64,000 nucleotides of DNA, taken from Agarophyton chilense. Its lineage: Eukaryota; Rhodophyta; Florideophyceae; Gracilariales; Gracilariaceae. Numbering within the stretch: position 1 is the stretch's first letter; every line of letters begins with the position of its first letter. The DNA is taken from contig JARGXX010000006.1 of the NCBI GenBank assembly GCA_030374765.1, forward strand, positions 248,001 through 312,000. Direction: 5' to 3'. Position numbers and translations under genes: made by a program. The notes under the pieces are model-generated. The model saw nothing but the letters and a program-made list of their open reading frames with translations, ran no database searches and had not been told where the DNA came from. This document shows positions 62,978-64,000 of the stretch, piece after piece.

Positions 62978-63916
62978 TCAGCACCAAGCGCGAAGAGGCA
63001 AGAGGGCGTCAAAATGTCCTGCGCGAGCGGCGCCGGTAAAGAGCAGTCGGACGACGTTCCTGCCCTCGTCAAAGGAGGCGTATTGGCGCAGGCGCTGCGC
63101 AGATACATCGAAACAGTAGAGCTCCACGGAGACGACGAACGCCTTGGCCAGCGCAAGCAGCTCAATCTCGCCCCACATCTGGCCGAGCCAGTGGCCGCGC
63201 ACGCCCTCCACAAGCACATTGCGCGTGAAGAGCGCGACGGCGGCGGCGGCGGCGTGTGGCGACGCAGCGTGGCCCTGGCGGCGCAGCAACTTGGCGTACA
63301 AGGCGGCGTGGCTCGCTACGTGCCGCGCCAGCGCCGCGCGCACGGCAGATGCGCTCAGCGCCGCACCGCTGAGCTGCAGAAGCGCCCACGCTATGGCATG
63401 GAAGCCGCAGTCGCCTCCAGCCGGCGTGGCCGTCATGGTGTGCACGCCGCACGCTAGTCGTACGTGACGTCGCGACGACGAGGCCGCCGCCTCGCACAGC
63501 CATGTGCGGTACGCCGACGCGCTTTCGTGTCGTATCTCATGGTGTTGCTGTCGCGGCCATCGCCGCCGCGACGAACGCACGCGCATGCGTCCGAGCAGCC
63601 AGCGCCACGCACCACTTGGCTCTGTCTCCCGACCCGTTTGCTCCCGCCCTTGTTGCTCCACATGTTGCTTGTCCGCCGTCGGTTCGACGTCCGCAGCTGG
63701 TGGCTCTACCTGCGCGCGCGCGAGCAACGGCGAAAAAGAGTCGCGGCGGTGGCGGCGGCGGCGAGGAAGCGACGGAAGTTCAAGCGGTGGACGCGCCAGC
63801 GCGGAGAGTGAACGCAGACGGGAAGCAGGGGAGCGCGGCGCGCTCAAAGGCGCGTACTCGCGCTCACCGCGGCCGAACGTGAAACGCGTCGACTCGACAC
63901 TCGAGATTTGCGCCAT
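62978..63916 (-). CDS. OTU-domain cysteine protease (probable deubiquitinase)
   Basis: 312 residues from the ATG at 63916. The C-terminal half is an OTU fold: TPAGGDCGFHAIAWAL holds the catalytic pair Asp169-Cys170 (family DGDCLFxAI), MWGEIELLALAKAFVVSVELY is the conserved W-G-x-x-E-L-x-A-L-A segment, and GHFDALLP carries the catalytic His301. OTU enzymes remove ubiquitin from proteins in cytosol or nucleus. Residues 1-150 are Arg/Ser/Pro-rich with no domain, including RRRRHRRD and RRRWPRQ that could be nuclear localisation signals. The usual DGDC Asp is kept but the preceding residue is Gly. The gene is strongly G+C-rich. The C-terminus ends soon after the His, as in small OTU proteins. Confidence 0.83.
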   Translation of the reverse strand: MAQISSVESTRFTFGRGEREYAPLSAPRSPASRLRSLSALARPPLELPSLPRRRRHRRDSFSPLLARAQVEPPAADVEPTADKQHVEQQGREQTGRETEPSGAWRWLLGRMRVRSSRRRWPRQQHHEIRHESASAYRTWLCEAAASSSRRHVRLACGVHTMTATPAGGDCGFHAIAWALLQLSGAALSASAVRAALARHVASHAALYAKLLRRQGHAASPHAAAAAVALFTRNVLVEGVRGHWLGQMWGEIELLALAKAFVVSVELYCFDVSAQRLRQYASFDEGRNVVRLLFTGAARAGHFDALLPLRAWC

Positions 63917-64000
63917 TGTGGAGCGTGCTCACGGGGCGGTGACAACGGACACGGGGGGGGGGGGCCGTGGGGCACGCTCTCAGAGCGGAGTGCGTGTATA
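63917..64000. promoter_or_regulatory. 5' flank of the OTU gene
   Basis: The last 84 bp of the window precede the OTU start on the minus strand. A run of about a dozen G residues lies near 63952-63964. Nothing else is recognisable. Confidence 0.4.

Noticed and set aside
1..64000. CRISPR arrays, bacterial operons or prophage
   Set aside because: No spaced direct repeats of CRISPR type, no Shine-Dalgarno-led gene strings, and the gene content is plainly eukaryotic.

Overview
The window is nuclear DNA from a eukaryote with compact, nearly intron-free genes. It carries a DNA polymerase alpha catalytic subunit, a Dsl1-complex RINT1/TIP20 subunit, a GDP-mannose pyrophosphorylase, an NT-C2 protein, a DJ-1 protein, an OTU protease and a mitochondrial-type bL31. 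Intron-poor gene islands separated by thick layers of Ty3/gypsy and copia retrotransposons are what is known of florideophyte red algae such as Chondrus crispus. A red alga is my best inference, not a proof.

Layout. Bases 1-14,672 are a gene island: a TrhO/TSTD2 rhodanese protein (+), a complete Tc1-type DD34E transposon, GMPPB (-), an NT-C2/coiled-coil protein (+), RINT1/TIP20-like (-, with the one intron I can support, 123 bp) and a 14-repeat Sel1-like protein (+). Bases 14,673-20,257 are a gene-poor, AT-rich stretch. Bases 20,258-55,874 are about 35.6 kb of layered retrotransposons. Element A (gypsy, +) is 3'-truncated. Element B (gypsy chromovirus, -) has both LTRs. Element C (gypsy chromovirus, -) has 667-bp LTRs differing at about 14 sites and a 1535-codon uninterrupted pol. 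Element D (older gypsy, -) was split by C inside its gag and cut by B inside its reverse transcriptase. Element E (copia, -) has 344-bp LTRs and a perfect 5-bp target duplication. Bases 55,875-64,000 are a second gene island: DJ-1 (+), bL31m (+), DNA polymerase alpha (+) and an OTU protease (-).

Points of most interest. (1) Elements B and C each carry a decayed reading frame on the opposite strand between pol and the 3' LTR. In C it covers about 1.1 kb. (2) A, B and C share one primer-binding site whose implied tRNA has C1-G72 and A73, the eukaryotic tRNA-Tyr signature. (3) Removing C and one target copy restores the gag frame of D. (4) The polymerase alpha C-terminus has lost three of the four cysteines of its second metal site. 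(5) Element C pairs a dead gag and a frameshifted chromodomain with an otherwise intact pol.

The host genes are unrelated housekeeping functions (tRNA modification, sugar-nucleotide synthesis, vesicle tethering, replication, mitochondrial translation, ubiquitin editing) and show no operon-like logic. All identity estimates are by eye.
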